NCBI RefSeq assembly: GCF_026341775.1
Contig: NZ_JAPEOB010000002.1
Span: 1,550,001-1,614,000, forward strand
Origin: Streptomyces sp. NBC_00654
Lineage (GTDB): Bacteria; Actinomycetota; Actinomycetes; Streptomycetales; Streptomycetaceae
DNA: 64,000 nucleotides
Reading direction: 5' to 3'
The notes under the pieces were generated by a model. That model was not told the origin of the DNA, ran no database searches, and saw nothing but the letters and a program-made list of their open reading frames with translations. Of this stretch, positions 53,238 to 63,545 are shown piece by piece (the first letter of the stretch is position 1; the number at the start of each line of letters is the position of its first letter). Both the position numbers and the translations under genes were made by a program.

Positions 53238-53633
53238 GTGAACGATTTTGTACAGGGCATCCGGTTGTGGTTCGCGCCGCAGCGGATCCGCGAAGAGGGC
53301 GACACCCCGGACTACCGGTTCTCGCTCGCCAATGAGCGTACGTTCCTCGCGTGGATCCGGACGGCGCTGGCCCTCATCGGGGGCGGTTTCGCCGTCGACC
53401 AATTCCTCCCGGAACTCGTCTGGGGCATCCGGGCGGGCCTGGCGCTGGGGCTGCTGGCCGCCGGTGTGCTCTGCGCGCTGCGGGCGGTCAACCACTGGGT
53501 GCGGTGCGAGCGGGCGATGCGGCGCGGTGAGGATCTGCCGGTCTCCCGCTTCCCGACGCTGCTGAGTCTCGCGGTCGCTGTGGTCGCCGTGGCGATGGTG
53601 GTGGTCGTCCTCTTCGGCTGGGAGGGCCGGTGA
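53238..53633 (+). CDS. DUF202/YidH-type membrane protein
   Basis: A 131-aa protein with three hydrophobic segments (ALALIGGGFAVDQF, GLALGLLAAGVLCALRAV, LLSLAVAVVAVAMVVVVLF). The FSLANERTFLAWIRTALALI block is the DUF202 signature, seen in YidH of E. coli. Function unknown. GTG 53238 chosen; the gene ends in a GTGA overlap with a second DUF202 gene. Confidence 0.85.
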   Translation: MNDFVQGIRLWFAPQRIREEGDTPDYRFSLANERTFLAWIRTALALIGGGFAVDQFLPELVWGIRAGLALGLLAAGVLCALRAVNHWVRCERAMRRGEDLPVSRFPTLLSLAVAVVAVAMVVVVLFGWEGR

Positions 53634-53941
53634 CCGAGGCCCCCAGGGACCCGGGGCTGCAGCCGGAACGGACCAGGCTGGCCTGGCGGCGCACCACCCT
53701 GTCCTGCACGGTGGTGGCGCTGCTGGCGGGCCGGCAGGCGCTGCACGGCGGCGCGACGCCCGGTGCGGTGGCCGCGGTGGCGCTGAGCGCGCTGGCCTGG
53801 CTGGGGTTCCTCCGGGTGGCGCACCGGCGGGTGCTGGGCATGCATGTGGCGCGGCCGCAGCCGCTGTCCTCGCGCCACGCCCTGACGGCGGCGGTGTGCA
53901 CGGTGGCGCTCGCGGTGTTCGCCGCGGCCATGCTGTTCTGA
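53630..53941 (+). CDS. Second DUF202-type membrane protein
   Basis: A 103-aa protein with the DUF202-like QPERTRLAWRRTTLSCTVVA block and three hydrophobic segments. Its GTG start overlaps the stop of the preceding DUF202 gene by 4 nt. Such tandem pairs (YidH/YidG-like) are common and may form a hetero-oligomer in the membrane; no activity is known. Confidence 0.85.
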   Translation: MTEAPRDPGLQPERTRLAWRRTTLSCTVVALLAGRQALHGGATPGAVAAVALSALAWLGFLRVAHRRVLGMHVARPQPLSSRHALTAAVCTVALAVFAAAMLF

Positions 53942-53964
53942 GCCGTCACGGGGGGCGGTCCTCC

Positions 53965-54022
53965 CGGCCGTCGCGGCACACGGTCGGCCGTCGCGGCGCA
54001 TGACCTTCCCGGCCGTCGCGGC
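53965..54022. repeat. Degenerate tandem repeat of CGGCCGTCGCGGC
   Basis: Exact copies start at 53965, 53985 and 54010 with weaker relatives at 53941 and 54034, in the 119-bp convergent gap between the DUF202 and quinone-reductase-like genes. The complementary halves make a long fold-back possible, perhaps terminating both genes. Confidence 0.7.
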
Positions 54023-54060
54023 ACGCGGCTTCCGGGCTGTCACGGTCCGTGCGCGACCTC

Positions 54061-54996
54061 TCAGTTGTCCCAGGCCACGGTGACGACGATCTTCCCCCGG
54101 GTGCGGCCCCGCTCGTTGAGCCGGTACGCGTCCGCCGCCCGGTCCAGCGGGAAGACCTGGTCCACATGGACCGTGACGATGCCCTGTTCGGCCAGCTCCG
54201 CCAGATGGGCCAGGTCCGTGGCATCGGGCCGCACGAAGGCGTAGCGGCCGCCGTACGAGAAGACCTCCCCGTCCGCGATGGAGGCGAGCCGGCCGCCCTG
54301 GGCGAGGGTGTCCGCCGAGGCCCGGAGCGCTTCGCCGCCCACGGTGTCGAAGGCGGCGTCGAAGCCGTCGGGTGCCAGGGCCCGCAGGCGGTCGGCGAGC
54401 CCGTCGCCGTACTCCACCGGTTCGGCGCCGAGGCTGCGCACATGGTCGTGGTTGTGGGCGCTCGCCGTACCGATGACCCGGCAGCCCGCGTGCCGGGCGA
54501 GCTGCACCGCGAGCGAGCCGACCCCGCCCGCCGCCGCGTGGACCAGGACCGTCTCGCCGCTGCGGACCTTCAGGGTGCGGTGCAGCACCTGGTAGGCGGT
54601 GAGGCCGGCCAGCGGCAGCCCCGCGGCCTCCTCGAAGCTCAGGCCCATCGGCTTGCGGGCGAGCGTGCGCACGGGCGCGGCGACGTATTCGGCGAAGGTG
54701 CCCCGGGAGAGGAAGTCCTCCCGCACATAGCCGATGACCTCGTCACCCACGGTGAACTCGTCGACCGCGACACCGGGTTGCACGACCACTCCGGAGACGT
54801 CCCAGCCCGGGATCACCGGGAAGACCGCTTCGAGGCCCGACTGGAGGTAGCCCTCCCGGGCCTTCCAGTCGACCGGGTTGACGGCCGCGGCCCGCACCTT
54901 CACCAGGACGGTGTCCGGGCCGACCTTCGGGTCGGGACGCTCCCCGTACTCCATGACGTCGGCCCCGCCGTACCTGCTGTAGCTGATCGCCTTCAT
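54061..54996 (-). CDS. Quinone oxidoreductase-like medium-chain dehydrogenase
   Basis: A 311-aa zinc-free medium-chain reductase. GroES-like N-terminal half with AAVNPVDWKAREGYLQSG and VIPGWDVSGVVVQPG; Rossmann half with VLVHAAAGGVGSLAVQLARH (NADPH) and VIGTASAHNHDHVRSLGAEPV. No structural-zinc Cys cluster is present. It likely reduces quinones or enones with NADPH. ATG 54996 gives MKAISYSRYGGADVM as in relatives. Confidence 0.9.
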   Translation of the reverse strand: MKAISYSRYGGADVMEYGERPDPKVGPDTVLVKVRAAAVNPVDWKAREGYLQSGLEAVFPVIPGWDVSGVVVQPGVAVDEFTVGDEVIGYVREDFLSRGTFAEYVAAPVRTLARKPMGLSFEEAAGLPLAGLTAYQVLHRTLKVRSGETVLVHAAAGGVGSLAVQLARHAGCRVIGTASAHNHDHVRSLGAEPVEYGDGLADRLRALAPDGFDAAFDTVGGEALRASADTLAQGGRLASIADGEVFSYGGRYAFVRPDATDLAHLAELAEQGIVTVHVDQVFPLDRAADAYRLNERGRTRGKIVVTVAWDN

Positions 54997-55058
54997 CCTT
55001 CGACCTTCGGCGCAGGCCACACTCGGCGCAACTCAGGGCCGGGGTACCGGGCGGGCGC

Positions 55059-56348
55059 TCACCAGCGCGGGATCGCCGGCGTCACCCACTCCGGCTCGGC
55101 CTCGCGCATCGCGGCCGCGTCGTCGCGCTCGCGCATCGCGCCGTCGTCGTCCAGCCAGCGCCGGTGCAGCGCGGCCAGCCGCTCGCGGTCGAGTTCGACG
55201 CCCAGGCCCGGAGCGTCGGAGACGGTCAGCCGGCCGTCGGTGAAGACGTGCCGGGTGGTGATGACGTCCTCGGTCTGCCAGGGGTAGTGGCTGTCGCAGG
55301 CGTAGTCGAGGTTGGGCACGGTGGCGGCGACCTGCGTCATCGCGGCGAGGCTGATGCCGAGGTGGGTGTTGGAGTGCATGGAGAGCCCCACGCCGAAGGT
55401 ACGGCAGATCCCGGCCAGTTCACGGGTGCGGTGCAGCCCGCCCCAGTAGTGGTGGTCGCTCAGGACGACCTGGACCGCGTCCCGGGCGAAGGCCTCGGGC
55501 ACCTCGGCGAGGGTCGTGACGCACATGTTGGTGGCCAGCGGCACATCGGTGGCCGCGGAGACGGCGGCCATCGCCGCCGTACCGCTCGCCGGGTCCTCCA
55601 GGTATTCGAGTACGCCCTTGAGCTGCTCGGCGACGTACAGGGAGGTCTCCACCGACCAGGCGCCGTTGGGGTCCAGGCGCAGCGGCTGCCCCGGGAACTC
55701 CTGGGCGAGGGCCCGGACGGCGGCGATCTCCTGGTCGGGCTCGAAGACACCGCCCTTGAGCTTGAAGGAGGTGAAGCCGTGCTCGTCGGCGAAGCGCCTG
55801 GCCTGGGCGACGATTCCGGCCGGGTCCAGGGCCGCCCCCCAGTCGTCCCGCTCCCCGGCCCGCGGGTGCGCGGCCCAGCGGTAGAAGAGGTACGCGCTGT
55901 ACTCGACGGTGTCGCGGACCTTGCCGCCGAGCAGGGCGTGCACGGGCAGGCCGAGGCTCTTGCCGAGCGCGTCCAGGCAGGCGACCTCGAAGCCGGAGAC
56001 GACGGAGAGCCGGAGCTTGTCGGCGGTCCGCACGCCGCGCAGTCCACCGGCGTCGACCCGGTCGTCGGCGGCGCGCGAGTCGCCGCACACCTGCTCGGCG
56101 AGCGTGAACAGGCCGTTCAGATCGCTGACCCGGCGGCCGGGCAGGGCCTCGGCCAGCGGACGGGCGAGATCCAGATAGGTGCCGTCGCCGTAGGTCTCCC
56201 CGATGCCCGTCACTCCACCCCGTGTGACGACCTCGACGATGAGCCGGGGGGTGTACGGCTGATGGACGCCCTGGGTGTTCAGAAGGGGCGGATCCGCTAT
56301 GAGAATCGGGGTGAGCCGGACTTCGTCGATCAACAAGGCTGTATCCAT
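55059..56348 (-). CDS. Glucarate dehydratase-family enolase
   Basis: A 429-aa enolase-superfamily sugar-acid dehydratase. Typical residues are the K-x-K in SFKLKGGVF, LRLDPNGAWSVE, EYLEDPASG (metal ligands), ATNMCVTTLAEVPEAF, LSDHHYWGGL, and the His/Asn in SMHSNTHLGISLAAM. Closest by eye to the glucarate dehydratase-related branch; the acid substrate could be glucarate or a related aldarate. It has no adjacent transporter or aldolase. It is the second sugar-acid dehydratase of the window. A pair of inverted repeats lies before its start. Confidence 0.9.
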   Translation of the reverse strand: MDTALLIDEVRLTPILIADPPLLNTQGVHQPYTPRLIVEVVTRGGVTGIGETYGDGTYLDLARPLAEALPGRRVSDLNGLFTLAEQVCGDSRAADDRVDAGGLRGVRTADKLRLSVVSGFEVACLDALGKSLGLPVHALLGGKVRDTVEYSAYLFYRWAAHPRAGERDDWGAALDPAGIVAQARRFADEHGFTSFKLKGGVFEPDQEIAAVRALAQEFPGQPLRLDPNGAWSVETSLYVAEQLKGVLEYLEDPASGTAAMAAVSAATDVPLATNMCVTTLAEVPEAFARDAVQVVLSDHHYWGGLHRTRELAGICRTFGVGLSMHSNTHLGISLAAMTQVAATVPNLDYACDSHYPWQTEDVITTRHVFTDGRLTVSDAPGLGVELDRERLAALHRRWLDDDGAMRERDDAAAMREAEPEWVTPAIPRW

Positions 56349-56360
56349 ACGTGAACTCTA

Positions 56361-56378
56361 TTCAGGGATACGACTGAA
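56361..56378. promoter_or_regulatory. Inverted repeat TTCAG-N8-CTGAA before the enolase gene
   Basis: Perfect 5-bp arms, overlapping a second pair (GTATCC at 56341, GGATAC at 56366). These lie within 30 bp of the start codon and may be an operator. Confidence 0.4.
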
Positions 56379-56430
56379 CACCAGAGCCCGAGGGGAGTTG
56401 CCGCAGTCGATTCCGGGAGTTCACTGGACG

Positions 56431-56450
56431 ACATACCGACTGGTCGGCAT
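56431..56450. promoter_or_regulatory. TetR-type operator before the APH/ACAD operon
   Basis: ACATACCGACTGGTCGGCAT has the inner palindrome CCGAC-TG-GTCGG. Its first 14 bases match 13 of 14 with the site at 62048-62061 before the SDR gene, suggesting a common regulator, probably the TetR encoded at 60.5-61.1 kb. Confidence 0.6.
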
Positions 56451-56490
56451 CATGGGCTGCGATCGTTCCGACGCCCCGGAGGTGCGCACC

Positions 56491-57513
56491 ATGAGCCAAG
56501 TCCACCCGCCAGGTCTCGACCCCGGCCCGCTGCGCCGGCATCTCGACCGCGAGCGGCCGGGGCTGGTGAGCGGACCGCTGGAGGCCCGGCTGATCGAGGG
56601 CGGCCGGTCGAACCTCACGTACACGGTCACCGACGGCACCGGCCGGTGGGTCGTCCGCAGGCCCCCGCTCGGCCATGTGCTGGCCACCGCACATGACATG
56701 AAGCGCGAGTTCCGGGTCATCAGCGCACTGTTCCCGACCGCCGTACCGGTACCGCAACCGGTGCTGCTCTGCGAGGACGAGACCGTCATCGGCTCGCCCT
56801 TCTACGTCATGGAGTACGTCGAGGGCACCCCGTTCCGCACGGCCGAGCAGCTCGCCCCGCTGGGCCCCGCGCGCACCCGGGGCGTGGTCCTCGGGCTGGT
56901 CGACACCCTGGTCGATCTGCACGCCGTGGACCCCGGGGCCGTCGGGCTCGGGGACTTCGGGCGCCCCGACGGCTTCCTGGACCGTCAGCTGCGCCGCTGG
57001 GGCAAGCAGCTCGACGCCTCCCGCAACCGCGAACTCGCCGGGATCGACGAACTGCACGCCGCGCTCGGCCGTGCGCTGCCGCACTCCCCCGCGCCCACCG
57101 TGGTGCACGGGGACTACCGCCTGGACAACGTCCTGATCGGCCCGGACGACCGGATCAGGGCCGTGCTCGACTGGGAGATGTCCACCCTCGGCGACCCGCT
57201 GACGGACCTCGGACTGCTCGTGATGTACAGCTCCGACCTCGGCCTGCCGCAGTCACCGGTCTCCACCACCAGCGGCGCGGCCGGCCACCCCGCGCCCGCC
57301 GAGCTGATCGAGCGCTACGCGGCCCGCTCCGGCCGGGACACCTCCGCCCTCTCCTGGTACACCGCGTTCGCCTGGTTCAAGCTCGCCGTGATCCTGGAGG
57401 GCATCCACTACCGCTACACCCGGGGCCAGACCGTGGGCGCCGGTTTCGACGCGATCGGCGATCTCGTCCCCGTCTTCATCGAGCACGGCCTCACCACCCT
57501 CCAGGAAGGCTGA
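56491..57513 (+). CDS. Phosphotransferase (APH-like) of acyl-CoA dehydrogenase operons
   Basis: A 340-aa kinase-fold protein like the APH domain of ACAD10/11, which phosphorylates 4-hydroxyacyl-CoA before removal of phosphate. The motif order is right: YTVTDGTGRWVVRRPPLG for nucleotide binding, VVHGDYRLDNVLI (catalytic Asp, Asn), and VLDWEMSTLGDPLTDLG (metal Asp). GGAGG precedes ATG 56491 by 8 nt. It is 7 bp upstream of an acyl-CoA dehydrogenase gene, the pairing seen in the two-enzyme version of this pathway for hydroxy-fatty acids (inference). Confidence 0.88.
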   Translation: MSQVHPPGLDPGPLRRHLDRERPGLVSGPLEARLIEGGRSNLTYTVTDGTGRWVVRRPPLGHVLATAHDMKREFRVISALFPTAVPVPQPVLLCEDETVIGSPFYVMEYVEGTPFRTAEQLAPLGPARTRGVVLGLVDTLVDLHAVDPGAVGLGDFGRPDGFLDRQLRRWGKQLDASRNRELAGIDELHAALGRALPHSPAPTVVHGDYRLDNVLIGPDDRIRAVLDWEMSTLGDPLTDLGLLVMYSSDLGLPQSPVSTTSGAAGHPAPAELIERYAARSGRDTSALSWYTAFAWFKLAVILEGIHYRYTRGQTVGAGFDAIGDLVPVFIEHGLTTLQEG

Positions 57514-57520
57514 TCACCCC

Positions 57521-58735
57521 ATGGACTTCGCGTTCGACGCCCGTACCGAAGAACTGCGCACCAGGCTGCTCACCTTCATGGACGAGCATGTGTACCCGGC
57601 CGAGAGCACCGCGGAGGAACAGCGCGCGCTCCTCGCCTCCCCCTGGGACACCCCGCAGGTCGTCGAGGATCTGAAGGCGGAGGCGCGCAGGCAGGGCCTG
57701 TGGAACCTCTTCCTCCCCGACGCCGGGTACGGTGCCGGGCTGACCAACCTCCAGTACGCCCCGCTGGCCGAGATCCTGGGCCGCAGCCCGCAGCTGGCGC
57801 CGACCGCGCTCAACTGCGCGGCGCCGGACACCGGGAACATGGAGGTGCTCCACCAGTTCGGCACGGACGAGCAGAAGAAGCGGTGGCTGGAGCCGCTGCT
57901 CGCCGGTGAGATCCGGTCCGCGTTCGCCATGACCGAGCCCGAGGTCGCCTCCTCCGACGCCACCAATATCGAGACCCGGATCACCCGGGACGGTGACGAC
58001 TACGTCATCAACGGCCGCAAGTGGTTCATCTCCGGGGCGATGAACCCGGACTGCCGGCTCTTCATCGTGATGGGCAAGACCGATCCGGACGGCGAGGACA
58101 TCCGCCGCCAGCAGTCGCAGATCCTCGTCCCGAGGGACACCCCGGGCCTCGAAGTGCGCCGCGCCATGCGGGTGTACGGCTACGAGGACCACTACCACGG
58201 CGGCCACGCGGAGGTCGTCCTGAAGAATGTGCGGGTGCCCGCGTCGAACCTGATCGGTGAGGAGGGCGGCGGCTTCGCCATCGCGCAGGCGCGGCTGGGT
58301 CCGGGCCGGATCCACCACTGCATGCGGCTGATCGGCATGGCCGAGCGGGCGATCGAGCTGATGTGCCGACGGGCGGTGTCCCGTACGGCCTTCGGCAAGC
58401 CGCTCGCCCAGCAGGGCGTCGTGCAGAACTGGATCGCGGACGCCCGGGTCACGGTGGAGCAGCTGCGGCTGCTGGTACTGAAGACGGCCTGGCTGATGGA
58501 CACCGTGGGCAACCGGGGGGCGCACACCGAGATCCAGTCCATCAAGATCGCGACCCCGCGCGCGGTGGTGGACATCCTCGACCGGGCCGTACAGCTGCAC
58601 GGCGCGGGCGGTGTCAGCCAGGACTTCCCGCTGGCGGAGCTGTGGGCGGCGGCGCGGACGCTGCGGCTGGCGGACGGGCCGGACGAGGTGCACCAGCGCT
58701 CGCTGGCCCGGCAGGAGATCAAGAAGTACCGGTGA
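57521..58735 (+). CDS. Acyl-CoA dehydrogenase (ACAD10/11-like)
   Basis: A 404-aa FAD-dependent enzyme. Key parts are FAMTEPEVASSDATNI (FAD-binding), INGRKWFISGAMNPDCRLFI, GRIHHCMRLIGMAERAIEL, RTAFGKPLAQQGVV, and QLHGAGGVSQDFPLAELWA at the C-terminus. The long N-terminal lead with LKAEARRQGLWNLFLPDAGY and the linkage to an APH gene indicate the ACAD10/11-like group that acts on 4-hydroxyacyl-CoA-derived substrates. It ends at a strong terminator. Confidence 0.93.
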   Translation: MDFAFDARTEELRTRLLTFMDEHVYPAESTAEEQRALLASPWDTPQVVEDLKAEARRQGLWNLFLPDAGYGAGLTNLQYAPLAEILGRSPQLAPTALNCAAPDTGNMEVLHQFGTDEQKKRWLEPLLAGEIRSAFAMTEPEVASSDATNIETRITRDGDDYVINGRKWFISGAMNPDCRLFIVMGKTDPDGEDIRRQQSQILVPRDTPGLEVRRAMRVYGYEDHYHGGHAEVVLKNVRVPASNLIGEEGGGFAIAQARLGPGRIHHCMRLIGMAERAIELMCRRAVSRTAFGKPLAQQGVVQNWIADARVTVEQLRLLVLKTAWLMDTVGNRGAHTEIQSIKIATPRAVVDILDRAVQLHGAGGVSQDFPLAELWAAARTLRLADGPDEVHQRSLARQEIKKYR

Positions 58736-58748
58736 CCGGTGATACCGG

Positions 58749-58785
58749 CGGTGCGGGGCGGACCGGATGGGTCCGCCCCGCACCG
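58749..58785. terminator. 16-bp perfect bidirectional terminator
   Basis: Arms 58749-58764 and 58770-58785 with a 5-nt loop separate the acyl-CoA dehydrogenase gene from the convergent M28 peptidase gene. Confidence 0.85.
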
Positions 58786-58856
58786 GGGACCGTGCGCGGC
58801 CGCACGCGCGGGTACCGGCGGCCGCGGCGGCCACGGGTACGGATGCGGCCCGGGAC

Positions 58857-60383
<1,527 letters not shown>

Positions 60384-60397
60384 TCAAGAGTGGAAAC

Positions 60398-60423
60398 CGG
60401 ACATGTCCGTTCTATAAACGAAC
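60398..60423. promoter_or_regulatory. Palindromes CGGACATGTCCG and GTTC-N7-GAAC upstream of the M28 gene
   Basis: A perfect 12-bp palindrome (60398-60409) abuts GTTCTATAAACGAAC (60409-60423), with an AT-rich TATAAA centre. This is the likely promoter and operator zone for the secreted peptidase or a 3' element of the TetR gene. Confidence 0.45.
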
Positions 60424-60520
60424 AACCCTTCGGAGACGCCTTTGTGCCCGGTTGTGCGCCCGGGTACGCACACGGGCACCGGCCCGCAGGCCCGGGGGCC
60501 GCGCGCCCACGCCGTACCCG

Positions 60521-61114
60521 CTACGGGCGCAGAGCCCTCAGCAGCAGGTCCGCCAGGTGGTCGGCGACCTCCTGGCGGCTGAGCGGGCCGTCCGGCCGGT
60601 ACCAGGTGGACAGATGGTGGATGGAGCCGAAGTGGTAGTCGACCACCAGGTCCGCGGGGGTGGCCGTGGAGAACACCCCGCTCCGCTGCCCCTCCTCGAT
60701 GAGCGCCCGGAAGCGCTCGTGGTAGCGGCGCCGCTCGCCCCGCACCTGCTTGTTCTTCTCCGGGCTCAGATGGTGCATCGAGCGGAAGAAGATCGCGGCG
60801 TCGTCCAGGTTGTCGATGGTCGTGACGACCACGTCGGCGGCCGCGTCCCGCAGCCGCTGTTCGACCGGCGCCTCGGCTTCCGCGAAGGCGTCCAGCCGTT
60901 CCTGCTGGAGCCGCAGCATCCGGGAGTACACCTCCTGGAGGAGGTCCTCCTTGGAGCCGAAGTAGTGGTAGAGCGCCCCTTTGGTGACGCCCGCCGCCTC
61001 GACGATCTCCTGGACCGAGGTGCGGTCGTAGCCCTGCTCGGCGAAGAGCCGGGTGGCGGCGGCCAGCAGCCGTTGGGGAACGGGCGTGCCGTCCCCGTCC
61101 GTCGCCTTGGCCAT
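60521..61114 (-). CDS. TetR-family regulator (acyl-CoA metabolism type)
   Basis: A 197-aa repressor with the helix-turn-helix at about 12-58 (FAEQGYDRTSVQEIVEAAG, VTKGALYHYF) and a TetR_C ligand domain. The sequence resembles regulators of fatty-acid and branched-chain acyl-CoA degradation. Its candidate operators are at 56431 (APH/ACAD operon) and 62048 (SDR gene). Its own promoter has no obvious copy, so autoregulation is unsupported. ATG 61114 chosen. Confidence 0.88.
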   Translation of the reverse strand: MAKATDGDGTPVPQRLLAAATRLFAEQGYDRTSVQEIVEAAGVTKGALYHYFGSKEDLLQEVYSRMLRLQQERLDAFAEAEAPVEQRLRDAAADVVVTTIDNLDDAAIFFRSMHHLSPEKNKQVRGERRRYHERFRALIEEGQRSGVFSTATPADLVVDYHFGSIHHLSTWYRPDGPLSRQEVADHLADLLLRALRP

Positions 61115-61243
61115 CTGCGGCCACCTGCCTTTCGTACGGTGCGTGAACTGTTCTGACGGGGGGAACGCGGTTCCCGCCCGAGGATCTTCCCACTCGCGGC
61201 CCCGGCGGGCTCGGTCAGGACCTCCGCCCCGGGCGCGAGGCGG

Positions 61244-62008
61244 TCACGCGCCGGTCCCCTCCCACTTCCGCTGGAGGTGGTTCATGCTGCCCAGCCAGCG
61301 GTCCGGGTCCGTGGCGCGGGCCCGGTGGTACCCGGCCACCTCGGGGTGCGGCAGGACCAGGAAGCGGTCCTCGGCCATGGCGTCGAACAGCGCGTCGGCG
61401 ACCGCCTCAGGCTCGATCGCGCCGGGGGCGAGGACCAGCTCCCCGGCGGAGCCCGCGGCCGTGAGCATGTCCGTGCGCACGCCCTGCGGGCAGATCGCGT
61501 GGACCTTGAGACCGCGGTGGCGGTAGGTCAGGGAGAGCCACTCGGCGAAGGCGACGGCGCCGTGCTTGGTGACGCTGTACGGGGCCGCGCCGATCATCGT
61601 GAGAAGTCCGGCGGCGGAGGCGGTGGTGACGAAGCGGCCGCTGCCCCGCTCCAGCCAGTCCGGCAGGAGGGCCCTGGCCGCACGGACGTGGGCCATGACG
61701 TTGACGTCCCAGGCGGCGGCCCAGACCTCCTCGTCGGCGAAGACGTCACCGGGCGAGGCGAGGCCCGCGTTGGCGCAGTAGATGTCCACCGTGCCGTCGA
61801 GCGCGTCGCGGGCGGCGTCCACGATCCGCGAGGCGTCACCGGCGACCGCGACCCCACCGATCTCCTCGGCGAGCGGCCCGATCCGGCCGGGGTCGAGGTC
61901 GTTGACCACGACCCGCGCGCCCTCCGCGGCGAATCTGCGGGCCAGCGCGGCGCCGATGCCGCCCCCGGCCCCTGTGACCACTACGCCGGCGCCCTGCACC
62001 GTACTCAT
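61244..62008 (-). CDS. Short-chain dehydrogenase
   Basis: A 254-aa SDR with VVVTGAGGGIGAALARRFAA, the Asp in VVVNDLD selecting NAD, NAG as CANAGLASPG, the catalytic Ser in TTASAAGL and YSVTKHGAVAFAEWLSL. The C-terminal region after CPQGVRTDML is longer than usual for simple fabG enzymes. Substrate unknown; probably part of lipid or acyl metabolism, as its promoter carries the same site as the APH/ACAD operon. Confidence 0.88.
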   Translation of the reverse strand: MSTVQGAGVVVTGAGGGIGAALARRFAAEGARVVVNDLDPGRIGPLAEEIGGVAVAGDASRIVDAARDALDGTVDIYCANAGLASPGDVFADEEVWAAAWDVNVMAHVRAARALLPDWLERGSGRFVTTASAAGLLTMIGAAPYSVTKHGAVAFAEWLSLTYRHRGLKVHAICPQGVRTDMLTAAGSAGELVLAPGAIEPEAVADALFDAMAEDRFLVLPHPEVAGYHRARATDPDRWLGSMNHLQRKWEGTGA

Positions 62009-62044
62009 CGGATCCCGCCTCTCCCAGCCGACCGTCCCGGCAGA

Positions 62045-62061
62045 CTAACCGGTCGGTATGT
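62045..62061. promoter_or_regulatory. TetR-type operator before the SDR gene
   Basis: On the minus strand ACATACCGACCGGTTAGT. The palindromic part ACCGACCGGT with ACATACCGAC equals the site at 56431 with one difference in 14. It lies about 40 bp upstream of the start codon. Confidence 0.6.
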
Positions 62062-62181
62062 CCCTGGGGAAGGGTCCGGGGCCAGTACGGGGAATCCGCC
62101 CGGTCCGGGTCGTTCCGTGCGGCGCGGACCCGCGCTAGCGTGCGTGACCATGACAGACGGCGCGATCATGGAGGTAGCGGA

Positions 62182-63450
62182 ATGAGCCTGTCCAGACGTG
62201 GTTTGCTGGCCGCCGGGAGCGCTGTGGGAGCCCTCGCGGCCACGGCGGCGGGGACCGGCCCCGCAGCCGCCCGCCCGGGTCACGGCTCCGGACACGGCCG
62301 GGTGCGCACCGGGTTCGACCGGCTGGCCGCCGACGGCTACCGGCTGCTGAAGGGGCAGAAGGTCGGGGTGGTCACCAATCCGACCGGGATCACCTCCGAC
62401 GTGCGGCACATCGTCGATGTGATGCACCCGGACGCGCGGGTGAACCTGACCGCCGTCTTCGGCCCGGAGCACGGCTTCCGGGGCACCGCCCAGGCGGGCG
62501 GCTCCGAGGGACGGTACGACGACCCTGCGACCGGACTGCCGGTCTACGACACCTATCTCAAGAGCGGTCAGCCCCTGGCGGACGTCTTCACCGCCTCCGG
62601 GGTGGACACGGTCGTCTTCGACATCCAGGACGCGGGCGCCCGCTTCTACACGTACATCTGGACGCTCTACGACTGCATGGAGGCGGCCGCCCTCGCGGGT
62701 AAACGTTTCGTCGTCCTGGACCGGCCGAACCCGGTGACCGGGCGGGCCGCGCTGGGACCGGTCCTGGATCCGGCGTTCGCGACGTTCGTGGGCCGCCGGG
62801 AGATCGCCCAGGCGCACGGCATGACCGTGGCGGAGCTGGCGCTGTTCTTCAACGCGGAGTTCCTGGCGGAGCGGCCGGTGCGACTGGACGTCGTCACGAT
62901 GTCGGGGTGGCGGCGCTCGGACTTCTTCGACACGACGGGGCTGCCGTGGGTGCCGCCCAGCCCGAACATGCCGACGCCCGAATCGGCCCTCGTCTACTCC
63001 GGCACCTGCCTGTTCGAGGGGACGAACCTCTCCGAGGGCCGGGGCACCACGCGGCCGTTCGAGCTGCTGGGGGCGGAGGGGATCGACTACCGCTGGGCGG
63101 CCGCCGCCAACGCGCTGGACCTGCCCGGGGTGGCGTTCCGCGAGGCGTACTTCGCGCCGACCTTCTCCAAGTTCCAGGGGAAGACGGTCGGCGGGGTGCA
63201 GCTGCATGTCCAGGACCGGGAGGTGTTCGACCCGGTGCGCACCGGCATCGCCCTGCTGGTGACGGCGAAGCGGTCCTGGAGCGGCTTCGCCTGGCGGCCG
63301 GACAACTGGATCGACAAGCTCACCGGGAACACCCGGGTCCGCACGATGATCGACGCGGGCGCGGACACCGATGAGGTGGTGGGCGCCTGGCGCGATGACC
63401 TGGCGGCGTTCCGGGCGAAGCGGAAGAAGTACCTGCGGTACGGCGGGTAG
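62182..63450 (+). CDS. Exo-beta-N-acetylmuramidase NamZ-type (DUF1343), Tat-exported
   Basis: A 422-aa secreted peptidoglycan hydrolase of the DUF1343/NamZ family. The Tat signal MSLSRRGLLAAGSAVGALAA with twin Arg is followed by Ala cleavage near PAAARPG. The N-terminal Rossmann-like domain carries VVTNPTGITSDVRHIVD and VFGPEHGFRGTAQAG, with VFDIQDAGARFYTYIWTLYD and VLDRPNPVTGRAALGPVLDP; these blocks match the family throughout. NamZ of Bacillus removes terminal N-acetylmuramic acid. ATG 62182 has GGAGGTAGCGGA upstream. Confidence 0.9.
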   Translation: MSLSRRGLLAAGSAVGALAATAAGTGPAAARPGHGSGHGRVRTGFDRLAADGYRLLKGQKVGVVTNPTGITSDVRHIVDVMHPDARVNLTAVFGPEHGFRGTAQAGGSEGRYDDPATGLPVYDTYLKSGQPLADVFTASGVDTVVFDIQDAGARFYTYIWTLYDCMEAAALAGKRFVVLDRPNPVTGRAALGPVLDPAFATFVGRREIAQAHGMTVAELALFFNAEFLAERPVRLDVVTMSGWRRSDFFDTTGLPWVPPSPNMPTPESALVYSGTCLFEGTNLSEGRGTTRPFELLGAEGIDYRWAAAANALDLPGVAFREAYFAPTFSKFQGKTVGGVQLHVQDREVFDPVRTGIALLVTAKRSWSGFAWRPDNWIDKLTGNTRVRTMIDAGADTDEVVGAWRDDLAAFRAKRKKYLRYGG

Positions 63451-63545
63451 CGGCTGTCCCGGACGCAGGGCCGGGGGGCGCTGTCCCCCGGCTGTCCCCC
63501 GGTCGGCCCCCACCGTCCCCCACCGTCCTCCGGCGGCCCCGGACG

